From NCBI GenBank assembly GCA_004010835.2, contig CP030868.2:1922001-1986000 (forward strand): 64,000 nucleotides of DNA, read 5' to 3'. The notes under the pieces were generated by a model, which was not told the origin of the DNA, did no database searches, and saw only the letters and a program-made list of their open reading frames with translations. Position numbers and translations under genes: made by a program. Source of the stretch: Oenococcus sp. UCMA 16435. Its GTDB lineage: Bacteria > Bacillota > Bacilli > Lactobacillales > Lactobacillaceae. Of the stretch, positions 61,080 to 64,000 are shown piece by piece. Every line of letters begins with the position of its first letter. Position 1 is the stretch's first letter.

Positions 61080-62891
61080 ATGACAGAAAGCAAAAAACAG
61101 ATAACACGGGCTGAAATTGAAAAAAATCCCGCTCAAACATGGGATCTCAGCAAGATTTTTAAGACGGATGAAGATTGGGAAAAGGCTTTTCAAGAGTCTG
61201 AAACGAAAATTAAAGCTGTTTCTAAATTAACCGACACGGTCAAAGATGCAAAAAGTCTTTTACGGGCTATTAAATCCATTTTAGATATGTATAGGCTGGT
61301 TGAAACGGTATATGTTTATGCTTCAAGAAAATCGGATCAGGATACTAGCAATAATAAATATGCTGCCTTTAACGCAAGAGTTGGAAGCTTAGCGGCCCAG
61401 GCTGAGTCGGCGAGTTCTTTTTTGACTCCGGCTATCATCGCTTTTACTCCGGATGAATTGGCTTCTTTTTATCAGGATGAACCTGAATTAGAAGATTACC
61501 GTCATATGATTGATTCGTATGCTCGAAACCGTGATCATACTTTGGCACCTGCTGAAGAAAAGTTGCTTGCCAGTGCCGGAGATATCTTATCGAATAGTTC
61601 ACAAACTTTCAGTGTTTTGAATGATTCTGATTTGAAATATGACGATGTTGTCGATGAAGAGGGAGAAAATGTTGAATTAACTCAAGGCCTTTATTCGAGG
61701 ATGCTTGAGTCGGATAATCGTCAGATTCGTAAGAATGCTTTTACAACGCTTTACAAGTCCTATGATAAGTTGAAAAATACTTTTGCATCGACTTTATATG
61801 GACAAATGAAGGCTGACAATTTTTTGGCTCTTACTCATAAATTTAAAAGTGATTTGGAAGCAGAAACTTTCAGCCATAATATTCCAGAGACAGTTTTCAA
61901 TACTTTGGTTTCAACAACTGATCAACATCTGAATTTGCTTCATTGTTATGTTGCTTTGCGGAAGAAACTTCTTGGTCTTTCGGAATTGCATAGCTATGAT
62001 CTTTATACACCGATTACCGGCAAGGTTGATTTCCCAATTGATTTCGAGGGTGCTAAAGCAATTGTTTTAGAAGCTTTAAAACCGTTGGGTGATGAATATC
62101 TCGATGGAATTGAACGCGAGTTTGATGAGCGCTGGATCGATGTTCCGGAAAATGCTGGTAAACGTTCAGGAGCATATTCGGACGGGGCTTATGACACTGT
62201 TCCTTATATTCTATTGAATTGGCAGGATACACTTGATAACGTTTTCACTTTGATTCACGAATCGGGTCATTCTCAACATTCATTATTGACGAGAAGCAAT
62301 CAACCGTATCAATACGGAGATTATCCAATTTTTTTGGCAGAAATCGCTTCGACAACCAATGAGATGTTGCTGACCGATTATTTATTAAAAACTCAAACCG
62401 ATCCAAAAATCAGAGCTTATGTGTTGAATCATTATCTTGACGGATTCAAAGGAACGGTTTTTCGCCAAACTCAATTTGCTGAATTTGAAGATTGGATGCA
62501 CAAGGAAGCACAAAAGGGAACGGCTTTAACAGCTGAAACTTTATCAGATTTTTATGGTAGTTTAAATAAAAAATTCTATGGTGATTCCTTAACATTTGAT
62601 TCACAAATCGAGCTCGAATGGGCCAGGATACCCCACTTTTATTACAATTACTATGTTTATCAATATGCAACCGGCGAGTCAGCTGCAATTACTTTATCAC
62701 AGGGTATTATTGAAGATCCGAAGAAAAACGTACCGCTCTATTTAGCTTATTTATCGGCCGGCTCCTCCGACTATCCACTAAATGTGATTAAAAAAGCTGG
62801 TGTTGATATGGAGAAGTCTGATTACTTAGACAAGGCTTTCAATGTTTTTGAAAAACGTTTGAATGAATTTCAAGAACTTGTTACAAAGTAA
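61080..62891 (+). CDS. pepF: oligoendopeptidase F (M3 family)
   Basis: This zinc metallopeptidase cleaves oligopeptides in the cytoplasm. The HExxH motif is HESGH, in FTLIHESGHSQHSLLTR. The domain is M3B, with DLSKIFKTDEDWEKAF at the N-terminus and LNWQDTLDNVFTL and EIASTTNEMLLTDYLL around the active site. At 603 residues it is full length. GGAGGG lies 5 bases before the ATG. Confidence 0.96.
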   Translation: MTESKKQITRAEIEKNPAQTWDLSKIFKTDEDWEKAFQESETKIKAVSKLTDTVKDAKSLLRAIKSILDMYRLVETVYVYASRKSDQDTSNNKYAAFNARVGSLAAQAESASSFLTPAIIAFTPDELASFYQDEPELEDYRHMIDSYARNRDHTLAPAEEKLLASAGDILSNSSQTFSVLNDSDLKYDDVVDEEGENVELTQGLYSRMLESDNRQIRKNAFTTLYKSYDKLKNTFASTLYGQMKADNFLALTHKFKSDLEAETFSHNIPETVFNTLVSTTDQHLNLLHCYVALRKKLLGLSELHSYDLYTPITGKVDFPIDFEGAKAIVLEALKPLGDEYLDGIEREFDERWIDVPENAGKRSGAYSDGAYDTVPYILLNWQDTLDNVFTLIHESGHSQHSLLTRSNQPYQYGDYPIFLAEIASTTNEMLLTDYLLKTQTDPKIRAYVLNHYLDGFKGTVFRQTQFAEFEDWMHKEAQKGTALTAETLSDFYGSLNKKFYGDSLTFDSQIELEWARIPHFYYNYYVYQYATGESAAITLSQGIIEDPKKNVPLYLAYLSAGSSDYPLNVIKKAGVDMEKSDYLDKAFNVFEKRLNEFQELVTK

Positions 62892-62978
62892 AGAAAGATT
62901 GATTTGTAACTTTTAAGTTTTGCGAATTTTATTGGGCTTTTTAAAAAAATAACTTATCACGACTATTTATTCGTTAGA

Positions 62979-63782
62979 ATGAAAGATATGAAGATTTGCT
63001 TGTTTCCAAATGACCAACCTTTATCTTTAGAAGTTGCTAAAGAATTAAAAGAGAAACTTGAGAATGCTAACGAGATTCTGACAGATAAATTTCCTGATTT
63101 GGTGATTTCGATTGGTGGGGATGGTACGTTTTTGTCGGCCGTCCACCAATTTGCTAATCAATTGTCGACGATCCGATTTGTCGGTGTCCATACTGGACAT
63201 TTAGGCTTTTATTCGGATTGGTTGGTTGGCGAAATCGATCTTTTGGTTGATAAAATTAAACAGGATCATGGGCAATCTGCTCATTACCCTTTAATGGAGG
63301 CCAAAGTTCGTTATTTAGATGGACAAGTTACTGATATTCTTGCGGTTAATGAGATTATTATGAATCGAATTACAAATTCGCTTTCTGTTGATGTTTATGT
63401 GGATGATTTATTATTCGAAAAATTTCGTGGAGACGGTCTTTGTATTTCTACACCTACTGGTTCTTCTGGATATAATAAGTCTTTGAACGGTGCTTTGATC
63501 GATCCAAATTTTTCAGCATTGCAAATGACCGAAATAGCTTCAATCAATAATCGCGTCTATAGAACTTTAGGCTCACCGATTATTGTTTCTTCACATACGA
63601 CAATTCGAGTGGTTCCGGAAATTGGTGATCCCACGATAAATTATGATAGTTATCATCTTCCAGAGACCCGGTACCAAGAAATTATTTTCAAGATTGCCAA
63701 ACAGCCTTTGCGGATGGCTAATTATAAACAGATTAGTTTTTGGCAACGAGTTAAAAATTCATTCATTGGAGACGAACGTTAA
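62979..63782 (+). CDS. nadK: NAD kinase
   Basis: NadK phosphorylates NAD+ to NADP+. Motifs are the GGDGT loop (DLVISIGGDGTFLSAVH), GVHTGHLGFYSDW, the NE-type segment LAVNEIIMNR, and CISTPTGSSGYNKSLNGALIDP. The length of 267 residues is normal. ATG 62979 is used; ATG 62988 is an alternative. Its stop shares a base with the start of the next gene (TAATG), as is common for nadK-rluD pairs. Confidence 0.95.
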   Translation: MKDMKICLFPNDQPLSLEVAKELKEKLENANEILTDKFPDLVISIGGDGTFLSAVHQFANQLSTIRFVGVHTGHLGFYSDWLVGEIDLLVDKIKQDHGQSAHYPLMEAKVRYLDGQVTDILAVNEIIMNRITNSLSVDVYVDDLLFEKFRGDGLCISTPTGSSGYNKSLNGALIDPNFSALQMTEIASINNRVYRTLGSPIIVSSHTTIRVVPEIGDPTINYDSYHLPETRYQEIIFKIAKQPLRMANYKQISFWQRVKNSFIGDER

Positions 63783-64000
63783 TGGAATTTTCATGGGTTT
63801 CAGAAACAAAGGAACCGGAAAAAGTTCGTTTGTTTCTAAAAGCACGTGGTGTGTCACACCGAATGTTTTCGCAGATAAAACATTTTGGAGGCAAAATCGT
63901 CGTTGAAAATCATGAAGTTTTTACGAATGATTATGTTAAAAATGGTGAAAAAATAACGATTTTCATGCCTCCCGAAAGAGAAAATGTAGAATTAGACGCT
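63782..64000 (+). CDS. RluA-family 23S rRNA pseudouridine synthase (5' part only)
   Basis: The window ends after 73 codons. The visible part (EKVRLFLKARGVSHRMFSQIKHFGGKIVVENHEVFTNDYVKNGEKITIFMPPE) is the S4-like N-terminal domain of RluA/RluD-type synthases. The position directly after nadK, with overlapping stop and start, is the usual Firmicute arrangement. Confidence 0.85.
   Translation, partial: MEFSWVSETKEPEKVRLFLKARGVSHRMFSQIKHFGGKIVVENHEVFTNDYVKNGEKITIFMPPERENVELDA

Overview
The window is low-GC Firmicute chromosome. Gene content and order point to a heterofermentative lactic acid bacterium of the Oenococcus/Leuconostoc group, most likely Oenococcus. The evidence is a phosphoketolase/D-lactate dehydrogenase operon, a cyclopropane fatty acid synthase, a KxYKxGKxW-type signal peptide on a LysM hydrolase, Gram-positive SOS boxes, and tRNA genes without encoded CCA. 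The genus is inferred from these features, not from an alignment.

Layout. 1-1.2 kb: 5' part of a YfhO-type membrane protein. 1.2-6.7 kb: class B PBP, a degenerate ADP-ribosylglycohydrolase homologue, RNase J, LOG-family protein. 6.8-14.5 kb: the housekeeping run efp, Asp23-family gene, nusB, xseA, xseB, ispA, tlyA, recN, then gmk and rpoZ, with an SOS-controlled small gene between recN and gmk. 14.5-15.6 kb: DedA and S1-domain genes. 15.7-17.3 kb: fifteen tRNA genes. 17.3-20.8 kb: AT-rich accessory stretch with a tRNA-Ser-like relic, an unknown anchored protein and a pyruvyl transferase. 20.8-23 kb: repeat-rich secreted glucosaminidase with three LysM modules. 23-33 kb: transporters, small stress proteins, rarA (SOS box), a disulfide oxidoreductase-like flavoprotein and a frameshifted MetE-like gene. 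33-36 kb: Fur-family regulator and a zinc/manganese ABC importer. 36-47.3 kb: DegV, LysR, xpkA-ldhD, NUDIX, a TetR/ABC exporter locus, HdeD-like protein and cfa. 47.4-52.4 kb: a compact gallate-type decarboxylase cluster (LysR, lpdC, lpdB, lpdD, anion permease). 52.6-54.5 kb: UspA and APC permease. 54.5-64 kb: T-box, alaS, ireB, ruvX, DUF1292, then mecA, coiA, pepF, nadK and the start of an RluA-type pseudouridine synthase.

Most noteworthy observations. (1) Three genes can only be read sensibly if translation starts at ATT, each 6-7 nt after a strong Shine-Dalgarno sequence. (2) Most tRNA spacers carry their own unrelated short hairpin immediately 3' of the tRNA, several with GNRA loops. (3) Several tRNAs have unusual bases: C55 in two, and two mismatched pairs plus G37 in tRNA-Phe. 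(4) The lpdC, lpdB, lpdD and permease genes lie together in one cluster. (5) Two well-formed LexA boxes control rarA and a YolD-like gene.
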